Below are positions 16,663-25,532 of a stretch of DNA of 64,000 nucleotides, piece after piece. The position numbers and the translations under genes were made by a program. The first letter of the stretch is position 1. Every line of letters begins with the position of its first letter. This DNA is from Paenibacillus_AM sp052180255 (GTDB taxonomy: Bacteria; Bacillota; Bacilli; Paenibacillales; NBRC-103111), in contig NZ_CP197466.1 of the NCBI RefSeq assembly GCF_052180255.1, positions 1,922,001 through 1,986,000 on the forward strand. The letters run 5' to 3'. Under the pieces are notes generated by a model. It was not told the origin of the DNA, ran no database searches, and saw only the letters and a program-made list of their open reading frames with translations.

Positions 16663-17559
16663 ATGGAGCTTCATCATTTTATTTATTTTAAAGAAGTAGC
16701 TGAAAAAGGTGGATTCACGAAAGCCAGTCAGCATCTTCACGTGAGTCAGCCAACCATTAGCAAGATGGTTAAAGATTTGGAAGACGAACTTGGTGTTCAA
16801 TTATTTGAACGTAAGGGCAGGAGCATTCATTTGACTGATGCAGGGAAAGTGCTGCTCGATCAAGCCAATAAGGTGCTGGATGCATTTAACAATGTGCCCA
16901 CAGAATTGTCTGAAGTCATTCACCTGCAAAAAGGTTCCATTCGACTCGGACTGCCGCCGATGATCGGGTCGATCTTTTTTTCAAAAGTAATCGCCCAATT
17001 CCATAAGCAGTTTCCTTCGATTAAAATTCAAATTATTGAAGCGGGAGCGAAAAAGGTAACTGAATCCATTGAAGATGGCAGTTTGGACCTTGGAGTCGCT
17101 ATTTTGCCAGTTGATGTATCCAAGTTCGAAATTTTCTCCTTTTTCAAAGAGAATTTAATGGTACTTGCTCACCCGAGTCATTCGATTGCAAATAGGCCTA
17201 TATTGGAATTGCATGAATTAAAGGAAGAGCCGTTTATTTTACTTTCCGAGGACTTTGCCCTGCATGATATTATTCTAAACTTGTGCGCACACATCGGATT
17301 TACCCCGGAAGTCGTGTGTAAGAGTTCACAATGGGATTTTATTGGCAAAATGGTATCTGCAGAGCTAGGGATCTCCTTTTTACCTGAGACAATCTGCGGT
17401 TTGGTAGAAAAAGAGAACGTAAATATCATTCCGCTTGTAAATCCAAGTATTCCGTGGCATTTGGGTTTGATTTGGGGTAAAGATCGATACTTGTCCTATG
17501 CGGCCAAAGAATTTATTCAAGTGACACGTTCTATGCTGCAAGAGGAACCTAAGGTGTAA
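16663..17559 (+). CDS. LysR-family transcription regulator, CidR/YwbI-like
   Basis: The 298-residue LysR protein has an N-terminal winged helix (GGFTKASQHLHVSQPTISKM, about residues 17-36) and a periplasmic-binding-like effector domain behind a linker helix. It is divergent from lrgAB, the arrangement of the CidR/YwbI regulators that activate holin-like genes during overflow metabolism. A GGGGGAG site precedes the ATG. The effector is unknown. Confidence 0.87.
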   Translation: MELHHFIYFKEVAEKGGFTKASQHLHVSQPTISKMVKDLEDELGVQLFERKGRSIHLTDAGKVLLDQANKVLDAFNNVPTELSEVIHLQKGSIRLGLPPMIGSIFFSKVIAQFHKQFPSIKIQIIEAGAKKVTESIEDGSLDLGVAILPVDVSKFEIFSFFKENLMVLAHPSHSIANRPILELHELKEEPFILLSEDFALHDIILNLCAHIGFTPEVVCKSSQWDFIGKMVSAELGISFLPETICGLVEKENVNIIPLVNPSIPWHLGLIWGKDRYLSYAAKEFIQVTRSMLQEEPKV

Positions 17560-17643
17560 GGTCTTGGTTATAATTGGTTGTCGATAATTATGTTGTTGGT
17601 GTATTCTAAGAACAAATGCCCACAGAGAGAAGGTTACATAAGC

Positions 17644-18189
17644 ATGTTAATAAAGCTATGGGAGCTGTTCCTAGGGTTCGGAAGATCGACACTATTGGGC
17701 TACGGTGGGGGACCATCCATCATACCGCTGTATGAGCATGAGGTAGTAGAGAAATTTCATTGGCTAAGTAAAGATGAGTTCGGTCAAGCACTTGCTTTCT
17801 CAAATGCACTTCCTGGTCCGATTGCAACTAAATTAGCTGCTTATGTTGGGTACCGGGTGGCGGGTTGGATCGGAGCAGCAGTTGCTTTAGGAGCCGTTGT
17901 ATTACCGACAGCACTGCTGATGATCGTCTTGGTGTTCGTCATGAGTAAGTTGCAGAACAATCCTGTCATTAAGGGGATGATTCGCGGCATTCAGCCTGTA
18001 ATCTTCGTGATGATGGCTATGCTTGCTTATGAATATGCCAAGTATGTGTTTGAACCAAGTACAGGAACGATTAATTATGTTCCCTTTCTAATTGCAGTTG
18101 GATTCTTTATTCTGATTCAATATATGGGTATTAGTGTGATCTGGGGGATCTTAGCTGCACTTGTTGCAGGGGCGCTCTTTCTTCGATAG
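17644..18189 (+). CDS. Half-size chromate transporter family protein
   Basis: The 181-residue membrane protein shows the ChrA-domain signatures GYGGGPSIIPLYEHEVV and FSNALPGPIATKLAAYVGY, with about five to six helices. Short ChrA proteins normally occur as adjacent pairs that act as a heterodimer; here only one half is present, followed by unrelated ytxJ. The start at 17644 has AGAGAAGG upstream; the frame extends to 17578 without better support. The true substrate is not known. Confidence 0.82.
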   Translation: MLIKLWELFLGFGRSTLLGYGGGPSIIPLYEHEVVEKFHWLSKDEFGQALAFSNALPGPIATKLAAYVGYRVAGWIGAAVALGAVVLPTALLMIVLVFVMSKLQNNPVIKGMIRGIQPVIFVMMAMLAYEYAKYVFEPSTGTINYVPFLIAVGFFILIQYMGISVIWGILAALVAGALFLR

Positions 18190-18282
18190 ACGCAAATTAG
18201 TAAAGATTGCAATTTTTTACGTGGATTTTGAGGCAAATATTACTTATACTAAAGGAAAAAACAAAAGGGAGAGAAAACCGAT

Positions 18283-18621
18283 ATGAATTATCAAGAAATT
18301 ACGACACTTGAAGAGTGGAACGCACTTTTGCAAGACTCCGAACATAAAGGGATTGTTATTTTCAAACATAGTACGACTTGCCCAGTATCGGCTTCAGCAC
18401 ACGAAGAGTTTGAACAGTATTTAGAAGGAACACCGAATACGGATGTGGCCTATTACTTGGTGAAAGTCATTGAGTCTCGCCCAGTATCGAATCAAATTGC
18501 GGAAGATCTACAAGTAAAACATGCATCCCCTCAAATCATTTACTTTGAGAAAAAGCATTCCGTATGGAACACATCCCATTGGTCCATTACAGTAAAACAC
18601 ATGACGGCAGTTTTAAACTAA
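18283..18621 (+). CDS. ytxJ: Bacillithiol-system redox protein YtxJ
   Basis: The 112-residue thioredoxin-fold protein has a single-cysteine active site TTCPVSASAHEEF (Cys33) and ends with the family motif ASPQIIYFEKKHSVWNTSHW. Members are thought to reduce bacillithiol-protein mixed disulfides in Firmicutes. A GGGAGAG site precedes the ATG. It is a single gene with its own terminator. Confidence 0.88.
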   Translation: MNYQEITTLEEWNALLQDSEHKGIVIFKHSTTCPVSASAHEEFEQYLEGTPNTDVAYYLVKVIESRPVSNQIAEDLQVKHASPQIIYFEKKHSVWNTSHWSITVKHMTAVLN

Positions 18622-18641
18622 AGGTGCGATAAATGGTATCT

Positions 18642-18665
18642 GACTCCTTGTAGGGAGTCTTTTTT
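18642..18665 (+). terminator. Terminator after ytxJ
   Basis: GACTCC and GGAGTC pair across a short loop, with a run of six T after the stem. Confidence 0.85.
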
Positions 18666-18715
18666 CATGTCAATTCGATGCTATTGTTCAGTCATTCGTG
18701 ATGAGGAGATTAATC

Positions 18716-19654
18716 ATGCACACAACAAATAAACCGCGGGTTCCGCTTTCTTTATTGATGGTCGTTGGGATTATCGCGATTTCATTTTCAGCTATTTTTG
18801 TCAAGTGGTCGGAGGCTCCTGCACCTGTCATTGCGATGAATCGCTTGTTGCTGACGGTACTTGTGATGCTGCCATTTATTTTTAAATATGTACCCGAGTT
18901 TCGTAAAATTTCACTTAAATCTTACGGTTTACTGGTTGCATCGGGTGTTTCATTAGGCCTACATTTCTTATTCTGGATGGAATCTCTTCGCTTTACATCC
19001 GTTGCATCTTCTACTGCTATATTAACCTTAGAACCTGTTCTGGTGATGGTAGGTTCCTTCTGGATATTCCGGCACAAGACGAGTAAAGTTGCTTTGTTTG
19101 CGATGGCAATTGCTGTCTTTGGAGCAGTCTTAATCGGTTGGGGAGATTTTAAGTTTTCAGGGGATGCGCTTCAAGGGGATATTCTGTCTTTCCTGGGAAC
19201 CGTTGCGGTTGCAGTCCATATGATTATTGGTAAAAGCTTAATAGAGCACATGTCCGCTTACGTTTATTCACTCTTCGTGTTCCTAATTGGAGCAATTGTC
19301 CTCGGTATTTATAATGTAGGAGCAGGCTATTCCTTAGTCGATTATCCTGCACATGAGTGGGGCTTGTTCTTGCTGCTTGCGATTGTACCGACGATTTTCG
19401 GACATTACTTGTTTAATTGGCTGCTGAAATACATGCAAGCGACTTCAGTGTCGATGTCTGTACTTGGTGAGCCGCTAGGTGCTACGATCCTTGCTTATTT
19501 CCTCCTGCATGAGAACATTACAGCTATTCAGCTTGTTGCCGGTTTGCTGCTATTAGTTGGAGTAGGTGGGTTCATTCATAGTCAGGAAAAAGGCAGCTCA
19601 AGCGAGCACCCGCCACTTGCTGAGCGTGCTCTTCAAAAAGAAGCAAGTATATAG
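18716..19654 (+). CDS. EamA/DMT-family transporter
   Basis: The 312-residue protein has ten membrane helices in two EamA repeats (about residues 8-140 and 155-300). Typical motifs are AISFSAIFVKWSEAPAPV and LGEPLGATILAYFLL. It probably exports or imports a small metabolite; the substrate cannot be told. The ATG at 18716 follows GAGGAG by 8 bases, while the frame upstream to 18698 lacks a site. Confidence 0.87.
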   Translation: MHTTNKPRVPLSLLMVVGIIAISFSAIFVKWSEAPAPVIAMNRLLLTVLVMLPFIFKYVPEFRKISLKSYGLLVASGVSLGLHFLFWMESLRFTSVASSTAILTLEPVLVMVGSFWIFRHKTSKVALFAMAIAVFGAVLIGWGDFKFSGDALQGDILSFLGTVAVAVHMIIGKSLIEHMSAYVYSLFVFLIGAIVLGIYNVGAGYSLVDYPAHEWGLFLLLAIVPTIFGHYLFNWLLKYMQATSVSMSVLGEPLGATILAYFLLHENITAIQLVAGLLLLVGVGGFIHSQEKGSSSEHPPLAERALQKEASI

Positions 19655-19696
19655 AAAAAGACGTGCTGACTTCATCGTTAGCACGTCTTTATAGTT
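19655..19696. terminator. Convergent terminator between EamA and M20 genes
   Basis: AAAGACGTGCTGAC and GTTAGCACGTCTTT form a stem flanked by A and T runs. It sits between convergent genes and can serve both. Confidence 0.8.
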
Positions 19697-19704
19697 TTTT
19701 ACAC

Positions 19705-20877
19705 TTATTTCGCTGCCAGTGCTGTTTCAAACTCTGCCTTTATAGCTGCAAGGAGTTCAGGCTGTGTAAGGACATCGTATGCGGTAGAAGCAAGTACTTT
19801 ACCTGTAAGCACCATCGCATCTAGTGCCTGATCTAACATCGCTAGATCACGGAATTCTTTGGTGTGCAGTAAATGTTTTTCACTGATCACTTTCATAAAT
19901 GGATGAATCGTTGGACAGTAGATCGATACATTGCCAAGATCAAGAGAGCCGTGGTCCTTACCATTTTCGATTTGATCTTCACGAATACCTAGTTCGAGCA
20001 GATTACGCTCGTATGTTTGAGAAAGTGTCTGATTGGTTAGCAATTCATCATAAGAGTATTCATAATTGCTAGTTGTTAGTGTACAACCTGTTTGAAGCGC
20101 AGCACCTTGGGCACACGCCATTACTTTTTGTACAACTTCATTCGTATAAGCACGTGTTCCAGCACGTACATAGAATTGAGCAACTGCGTAGTCTGGAATA
20201 ATGTTCGCTGCTTTACCACCTTCGGTAATAATACCATGGATACGAGTATCGCTGCGCAGCTGCTGACGAAGGGCATTAATGGAGTTAAATAATTGCAAAA
20301 CTGCATCTAATGCGTTAATGCCTTCATGCGGGCTTGCTGCGGCATGAGCGGGTTTACCTCTGTATTCGAATTGAATGGCATCGATCGCAAGCGACTCACC
20401 TGAACGTTCATAGGTGTAATAAGGATGAGCCATAAGTGCAGCATCAACGTCCTTGAAAAGTCCTGCTGCAGCCATTGGCACTTTAGCGCCCTTCGTTTCT
20501 TCTGCAGGGGTACCGTATACACGAATCGTACCACCAATTTCATCAATAACTGATTTAAGCCCAATCGCAGCGCCGATACTCATTGTACAGATTAAATGGT
20601 GACCACAAGCATGTCCAAGTTCAGGCAAAGCATCAAACTCTGCGAGGAACGCAATAGTTGGGCCTGGTTTTGTTGATTTATAAGTAGCAATAAATGCAGT
20701 TGAAATATCAAGTACCGCGTGTTCAACCTCAAAACCTTGATATTCTAGTTCTTTAGTCAATTTCTCGTAGGCTTTAAATTCTTCATGTCCCAATTCTGGA
20801 TTTTCTCCAATAAATTGAGATATTTGTTTAAGACGCGCCGCATTGGCATCAATTGCTGCATGTATAGTAGCTTTCAT
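19705..20877 (-). CDS. M20-family amidohydrolase (AbgB/N-acyl amino acid hydrolase type)
   Basis: The 390-residue metallopeptidase-fold hydrolase has metal-site motif GHACGHHLICT, catalytic Glu pair in GTPAEETKG, and a dimerisation domain in the middle (about 180-300). Close families hydrolyse aminobenzoyl-glutamate or N-acylated amino acids. The start at 20877 is chosen because AAAGGAG lies 10 bases upstream, too close to the ATG at 20886. It is a single gene. Confidence 0.85.
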   Translation of the reverse strand: MKATIHAAIDANAARLKQISQFIGENPELGHEEFKAYEKLTKELEYQGFEVEHAVLDISTAFIATYKSTKPGPTIAFLAEFDALPELGHACGHHLICTMSIGAAIGLKSVIDEIGGTIRVYGTPAEETKGAKVPMAAAGLFKDVDAALMAHPYYTYERSGESLAIDAIQFEYRGKPAHAAASPHEGINALDAVLQLFNSINALRQQLRSDTRIHGIITEGGKAANIIPDYAVAQFYVRAGTRAYTNEVVQKVMACAQGAALQTGCTLTTSNYEYSYDELLTNQTLSQTYERNLLELGIREDQIENGKDHGSLDLGNVSIYCPTIHPFMKVISEKHLLHTKEFRDLAMLDQALDAMVLTGKVLASTAYDVLTQPELLAAIKAEFETALAAK

Positions 20878-21030
20878 TAGCCGCATACTCCTTTCAAGAG
20901 TCAGAAAGTTGTGTTACTTGAATATCTCTATTGTAATACAAACCAGATATGGCTTCCACTGCAGCTTCCTACTCCTCCATTAAGAACGCTCCTAATTTAT
21001 TGCCCTTACGAATATATATGACTAAACAGA

Positions 21031-21067
21031 GTGTGTTCAAATGGCAGAGCTAAGCGCGAAGAACACA
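21031..21067. repeat. Palindrome, copy 2 of the GTGTTCAAA-type repeat
   Basis: The element begins GTGTGTTCAAA, like the one at 431, and ends GAAGAACACA; the ends GTGTTC and GAACAC pair. It lies just before the SGNH gene. Confidence 0.35.
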
Positions 21068-21097
21068 GTCAAATAACCAAATAGGGAGTGATGTATC

Positions 21098-21763
21098 TTG
21101 AATCTTTCCTATTCTTATTTAGCATTCGGTGATTCCTTAACAGCTGGTAATGGTGCTGCAGATGGTTGTGGTTATGCCCCTACGGTGCATCGTTTTCTTG
21201 CAGCTGATTTTGGAGAGCGGGTTCCATGTTCAATATGCGGCACGAGCGGTGCGACTTCAGCTGAATTGTATGAACAGTTGCAGACAGACGAGAGCTTAAG
21301 ACAGCAAATTGAACAGGCGGGGATCATTGCAATTACGGCAGGTGGTAACGATTTGATGCAAGCAGCAGTCCCTTTTTTCACTGAGGGAGAATCCAGGCCA
21401 TTAACTTCAGCGCTTCAGCAATTTGTCACGAATAATCGTAAGATCCTTGCACAAATTCATGCGATTAAACAAAGGCAAGATACCCCTCCCCTTATTCTCC
21501 AAATCGGCTTGTACAATCCATTTCCACAATTTCCGATTGTTGTTGAGTGGATCACGAGATTTAATCGGCATATGCAGCGATTTAAGCGTTCAGGTGCTAT
21601 ATATGTGAATGTATACGACGCTTTCTTGGGCAGGGAGAAGATGCTGCTATCTGATGATCTCGTGCATCCGAATGAAGAAGGCTACCTCGTGATGGGTGAA
21701 CAGGTGAAGCAAGCGCTAGCTGAACCGCTGCACCGTGAGGTGCTTCAACGTATTTTTACTTGA
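21098..21763 (+). CDS. SGNH/GDSL-family esterase
   Basis: The 221-residue hydrolase has block I FGDSLTAGNGA with nucleophile Ser, block III TAGGNDL and block V LVHPNEEGY, giving the Ser-Asp-His set. It has no signal peptide. The start is a TTG at 21098 with AGGGAG upstream at good spacing. Likely an esterase or lipase of unknown substrate. It is convergent with the hemolysin-III gene. Confidence 0.85.
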   Translation: MNLSYSYLAFGDSLTAGNGAADGCGYAPTVHRFLAADFGERVPCSICGTSGATSAELYEQLQTDESLRQQIEQAGIIAITAGGNDLMQAAVPFFTEGESRPLTSALQQFVTNNRKILAQIHAIKQRQDTPPLILQIGLYNPFPQFPIVVEWITRFNRHMQRFKRSGAIYVNVYDAFLGREKMLLSDDLVHPNEEGYLVMGEQVKQALAEPLHREVLQRIFT

Positions 21764-21783
21764 TCGATGATCTATTCAAGACT

Positions 21784-22422
21784 TCACTGCACCCATAACA
21801 AGTAATTGTTGATCACGATAAAATGACAGATCGACCCACCAAGGACGAACAGATGCCACACCGCATGATGATAACGTAATCTTTTCCACATAAAGAAGAA
21901 CGTACCTACGATATAGAAAAGATCGCCAACAATCAGCCACATGACACCAATCAAAGGAATAATCTGCATAAAGGGTTGTATAAAGAGAAGTGTGAACACG
22001 CCCATCGCCACATAATAATAGGTTGTAAGTAGTCGATATTTCGTAAACCAGCCCCAGAAAGTTAGTGCAATACCGACTATGGCCATCAGCCAAATAATAG
22101 CAAGCAAGGTCCAGCCAAGGGGTGTTCGCATCCCAATAAAGATGAACGCTGTATAGGACCCAGCGATAAATAAATAGATGGCTGTATAATCCAGAAGCTC
22201 AAATCGGGGACCCCACTTGGTGGAAGTCACACTATGCAGCAAAGTAGAAGATGTGTAAACATACAGCATCGTAACACCAAAAATAATGTAACCGGCGATG
22301 TGCCAAGACGTCCCATATGTATAAGCACGATAAAGTAAGGCGTATAATCCTACAATAGATAAAGGGATACCAATACCATGTGTCACGGCGCTATATAACG
22401 ATTCACGGGATAAGGAATTCAT
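21784..22422 (-). CDS. Hemolysin-III/PAQR-family membrane protein
   Basis: The 212-residue protein has seven membrane helices. The family motifs are AVTHGIGIPLS near the N-terminus, TLLHSVTS and DYTAIYLFIAGSYTAF in the middle, and HAVWHLFVLGGSICHF at the end, carrying the Ser/Asp/His metal site of the PAQR fold. The start at 22422 follows AAGGAGG by 7 bases; the frame reaching 22518 is unsupported. Its biochemical role in bacteria is unclear despite the name. Confidence 0.87.
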   Translation of the reverse strand: MNSLSRESLYSAVTHGIGIPLSIVGLYALLYRAYTYGTSWHIAGYIIFGVTMLYVYTSSTLLHSVTSTKWGPRFELLDYTAIYLFIAGSYTAFIFIGMRTPLGWTLLAIIWLMAIVGIALTFWGWFTKYRLLTTYYYVAMGVFTLLFIQPFMQIIPLIGVMWLIVGDLFYIVGTFFFMWKRLRYHHAVWHLFVLGGSICHFIVINNYLLWVQ

Positions 22423-22573
22423 CACAAGCCCTCCTTGTTTCCTTGCAGATCGTACATCATACTGTTTTTCTAGGCGGAATGTTCCTGTCCATCGGGATAT
22501 TCGCCTATTTTTTTGCAAACACTGCTTGTATAACTGTTTCAGAAATTGTCAATTATTAATGCCTTTAAATGTA

Positions 22574-22602
22574 TTGTATATTTATAAGTTTGGATGTATA
22601 AT
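22574..22602 (+). promoter_or_regulatory. Likely sigma-A promoter of the amino acid ABC operon
   Basis: TTGTAT (22574-22579), 17 bases, then perfect TATAAT (22597-22602), about 60 bases before the binding-protein gene. No T-box or riboswitch features lie between. Confidence 0.6.
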
Positions 22603-22662
22603 AACGCCTATATTAATTATCAGATGATCAATAACATCATGTATACAGAGGGGTTAAGTCAG

Positions 22663-23466
22663 ATGAAAAAAATCGTACTTTCTTTATTATCACTTACTTT
22701 AGTATTTGTATTAGGCGCATGTGGACAGAAGAATAGCGCAAATCCAGCCGCGTCAGACGCACCAGCGAAGAAAGAAAAATTAGTACTCGGTACGAGTGCA
22801 GATTACCCGCCATATGAATTCCATAAATCCATTAATGGTAAGGATACAATCATTGGTTTCGACATTAGTATTGCTGAAGAAATTGCAAAAGAAATGGGTA
22901 AAGAACTTGAAATTAAAGATATGAAGTTTGATGGTTTGCAAGCTGCACTTCAAGCAGGGAACGTAGATATGGTTCTTGCTGGATTTTCCCCAACAGATGA
23001 GCGTAAAAAAAACCTAGATTTCTCTAACATTTACTACACGGCGAAGCAAATGATCGTTGTTCGTAAAGAAGATAAAGATAAATACAATTCACTAGCAGAT
23101 CTAAAAGGGAAGAAAATCGGGGTACAAAAGGGCTCCATTCAAGAGCGTTTAGCAGGCGAGCAAATTGAAAATGCAGAATTGAAACCACTTGGTAAAATTT
23201 CTGATATCGTTCTTCAATTGACGAATAAAAAAGTGGATGCGATTATTCTTGAACTTCCAATAGCTAAATTCTACACAGATCGCCAAAAAGAATTAAGTTT
23301 ATCCAATTTTGAATTGGTGGTAGATGAAGCAGGTTCTGCAATCGGAATTAAAAAAGGCAATGAAAAGCTTGTTGAACAAATCAACAAAACTTTGGACAGA
23401 CTAATCCAAGAGAAGAAGATCGATCAATTTGTTCAAGAAGCTAACAAGCAAGCTGAAGACAATTAA
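22663..23466 (+). CDS. Arginine/polar amino acid-binding lipoprotein (ArtP-like)
   Basis: The 267-residue family-3 solute-binding protein has lipobox VLGACG and the ligand-domain motifs GTSADYPPYEFH, GFDISIAEEIAKEMG, DMVLAGFSPTDERKK and GVQKGSIQE. It resembles B. subtilis ArtP (YqiX), suggesting arginine or a related amino acid; cystine or glutamine cannot be excluded. The ATG at 22663 follows GAGGGG, and the frame upstream to 22594 is discarded. It is the first gene of a three-gene operon. Confidence 0.88.
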   Translation: MKKIVLSLLSLTLVFVLGACGQKNSANPAASDAPAKKEKLVLGTSADYPPYEFHKSINGKDTIIGFDISIAEEIAKEMGKELEIKDMKFDGLQAALQAGNVDMVLAGFSPTDERKKNLDFSNIYYTAKQMIVVRKEDKDKYNSLADLKGKKIGVQKGSIQERLAGEQIENAELKPLGKISDIVLQLTNKKVDAIILELPIAKFYTDRQKELSLSNFELVVDEAGSAIGIKKGNEKLVEQINKTLDRLIQEKKIDQFVQEANKQAEDN

Positions 23467-23478
23467 GCATTACCCTGA

Positions 23479-23505
23479 AATAGCGGTACGCTGCCGCTAT
23501 TTTTT
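23479..23505 (+). terminator. Internal terminator between binding protein and permease
   Basis: AATAGCGG and CCGCTATT pair with a T-run. Leaky termination here would give more binding protein than membrane parts, as is common in such operons. Confidence 0.75.
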
Positions 23506-23544
23506 CTATTTAAAGATTAGATCGGACGAGGTGAGAGGTTAAAG

Positions 23545-24195
23545 ATGAATTTTACTTGGTTAGATAAATATTGGCAGTATTTTGTGGATGGAGCATTGAC
23601 AACTTTAGAGCTATCTCTATGTACGATGGTTCTTGGTATCGCGGGTGGTATCATTCTTGCGTTAATGCGTCTGTCATCCATAAAGCCGCTCAAATGGTTT
23701 GCTGCATCCTATATCGCATTTATTCGTGGTACGCCGCTGCTCGTGCAGTTATATATTATTTTCTATGGAATGCCACAAATTGGCGTGCAAATGCCAGACT
23801 TTATGGCAGGTGTACTCGCATTATCCATTAACTGTGCGGCTTATGTAGCGGAAATTTTCCGTGGCGGTATCCAATCTGTGGACAAGGGTCAAATGGAAGC
23901 GGCCCGTTCACTAGGTATGTCTAATGGTCTTTCGATGCGTTTAATTATTCTGCCACAAGCATTACGTAACATCTTACCTGCTCTAGGTAATGAGCTTATC
24001 GTCATCATCAAAGAGTCTTCAATTGTATCGATTATCGGTATTTATGATTTGATGTATAGAGCAGATACGGTAAGAGGCAACACGGCACTTCCATTCGAAC
24101 CGCTTATCGTGGCAGCGCTCATTTATTTTGTTATGACGTTTACCCTGTCCAAGTTGCTTGGAGTTGCTGAACGGAGGATGAGGACTAGTGATTAA
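23545..24195 (+). CDS. Polar amino acid ABC transporter permease (ArtQ-like)
   Basis: The 216-residue HisM/ArtQ-type permease has about five helices, the N-terminal TTLELSLCTM segment, RGTPLLVQLYI, and the ATPase-contact loop GQMEAARSLGMS. It overlaps the ATPase gene by 8 bases. It works as a homodimer with the ATPase to import an amino acid. Confidence 0.9.
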   Translation: MNFTWLDKYWQYFVDGALTTLELSLCTMVLGIAGGIILALMRLSSIKPLKWFAASYIAFIRGTPLLVQLYIIFYGMPQIGVQMPDFMAGVLALSINCAAYVAEIFRGGIQSVDKGQMEAARSLGMSNGLSMRLIILPQALRNILPALGNELIVIIKESSIVSIIGIYDLMYRADTVRGNTALPFEPLIVAALIYFVMTFTLSKLLGVAERRMRTSD

Positions 24196-24910
24196 GGTAC
24201 AAGATTTACACAAGCATTTTAAGAAATTAGAAGTCCTTAAAGGGATTGATATGAATATTAGCAAGGGTGAGGTTGTCGTTGTTATCGGGCCGAGTGGATC
24301 GGGTAAAAGTACATTCTTACGCTGTCTGAATTTGCTGGAAACACCGACTCAAGGCGAGATTATTTTTGATGGCGTCTCGATTACGGACAAGAGTACGGAC
24401 ATTAATAAAATGCGTCAGCGCATGGGTATGGTGTTCCAGAACTTTAACCTTTTTCCTCACTTGACGGTGTTGGCCAATATTACACTTGCTCCGCGCAAGT
24501 TGAAGAATATGTCACCTAAAGATGCCGAGATCATTGCTCGTGATTTACTTCGTAAAGTTGGTCTTGAGGATAAGGCGAATAACTATCCAGGGCAACTATC
24601 TGGTGGACAAAAGCAACGGATTGCCATTGCACGTGCACTTGCGATGCAGCCGGATGTTCTATTATTCGATGAACCGACTTCCGCGCTTGACCCTGAGATG
24701 GTTGGCGAGGTGCTTGAAGTGATGAAGAGTCTAGCTAAAGACGGTATGACGATGGTCGTTGTTACACATGAAATGGGCTTCGCAAGAGAAGTGGGTGATC
24801 GTCTTATTTTCATGGATGGTGGAGTCGTTGTTGAACAAGGCGACCCTACACATGTATTTACAAACCCGAAGCACCCACGTACGAAAGAATTTTTAAGTAA
24901 AGTACTATAG
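24188..24910 (+). CDS. Polar amino acid ABC transporter ATPase (ArtR-like)
   Basis: The 240-residue ATPase has Walker A GPSGSGKST, Q-loop MVFQNFNLFPH, signature LSGGQKQR, Walker B VLLFDEPTSALDPEMV and H-loop VVTHEMGFA; the DPEMV extension marks the polar amino acid subfamily. The GTG start overlaps the permease end, with GGAGG upstream. Last gene of the operon. Confidence 0.92.
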   Translation: MIKVQDLHKHFKKLEVLKGIDMNISKGEVVVVIGPSGSGKSTFLRCLNLLETPTQGEIIFDGVSITDKSTDINKMRQRMGMVFQNFNLFPHLTVLANITLAPRKLKNMSPKDAEIIARDLLRKVGLEDKANNYPGQLSGGQKQRIAIARALAMQPDVLLFDEPTSALDPEMVGEVLEVMKSLAKDGMTMVVVTHEMGFAREVGDRLIFMDGGVVVEQGDPTHVFTNPKHPRTKEFLSKVL

Positions 24911-24927
24911 TGGGAATGATGCACGAT

Positions 24928-24964
24928 ATAACCGATGTTTCCTTAAAAAAGGAGCATCGGTTAT
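24928..24964 (+). terminator. Terminator after the amino acid ABC operon
   Basis: ATAACCGATGTTTCC and GGAGCATCGGTTAT form a long stem over an A-rich loop; the following T-run is short. Confidence 0.65.
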
Positions 24965-25006
24965 TTATTGTGGTATAATGAGGAAAATTTAAAGGAGGAT
25001 GTTCCA

Positions 25007-25486
25007 ATGAGCCTATATTCCATTCCAGTTACAACAGCAAAAGGTGAACAGACGTCACTTGAAACATATAGAGGTAAGGCCCTTCTTATTGTAAATCTTG
25101 CTTCGAAATGTGGATACACACCACAATATGCAGGTTTGCAAAAGTTGTATGAACAATATAAAGATCAAGGATTAGCGATTCTTGGCTTTCCTTGTAATGA
25201 TTTCGGCGCACAAGAAGCGGGTACGATGGAAGAAATTCAAGCGTTCTGTTCTTTGAACTATGGTGTGACATTTGATTTATTCGAGAAAGTTACCATTCTA
25301 GGCGAGGACAAACATCCGCTATATGTTTGGTTAACCGAAGCTGCTGAGCCGCAGAGCGATGTGCGTTGGAATTTCGAGAAATTCCTCATTTCCCGTAATG
25401 GTGAAGTAACTGGTAGATTCGGCAGCGGGGTTACACCGGAATCCGATGAGCTCGTACAAGCAATTACTCAAGTGCTTTCTCAATAA
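25007..25486 (+). CDS. Glutathione peroxidase-family thiol peroxidase
   Basis: The 159-residue protein carries the active Cys35 (not selenocysteine) in NLASKCGYTPQY, then FPCNDFGAQE and WNFEKFLI. Bacillales members lack glutathione and use thioredoxin or bacillithiol to reduce peroxides; this is known for the family and inferred here. The ATG at 25007 follows AAAGGAGG; an in-frame start at 24968 has no site. Single gene. Confidence 0.9.
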   Translation: MSLYSIPVTTAKGEQTSLETYRGKALLIVNLASKCGYTPQYAGLQKLYEQYKDQGLAILGFPCNDFGAQEAGTMEEIQAFCSLNYGVTFDLFEKVTILGEDKHPLYVWLTEAAEPQSDVRWNFEKFLISRNGEVTGRFGSGVTPESDELVQAITQVLSQ

Positions 25487-25532
25487 TTGGAATAAGAATC
25501 GCCATGTGCCTGACAAGTAGACTTTTTACGTT

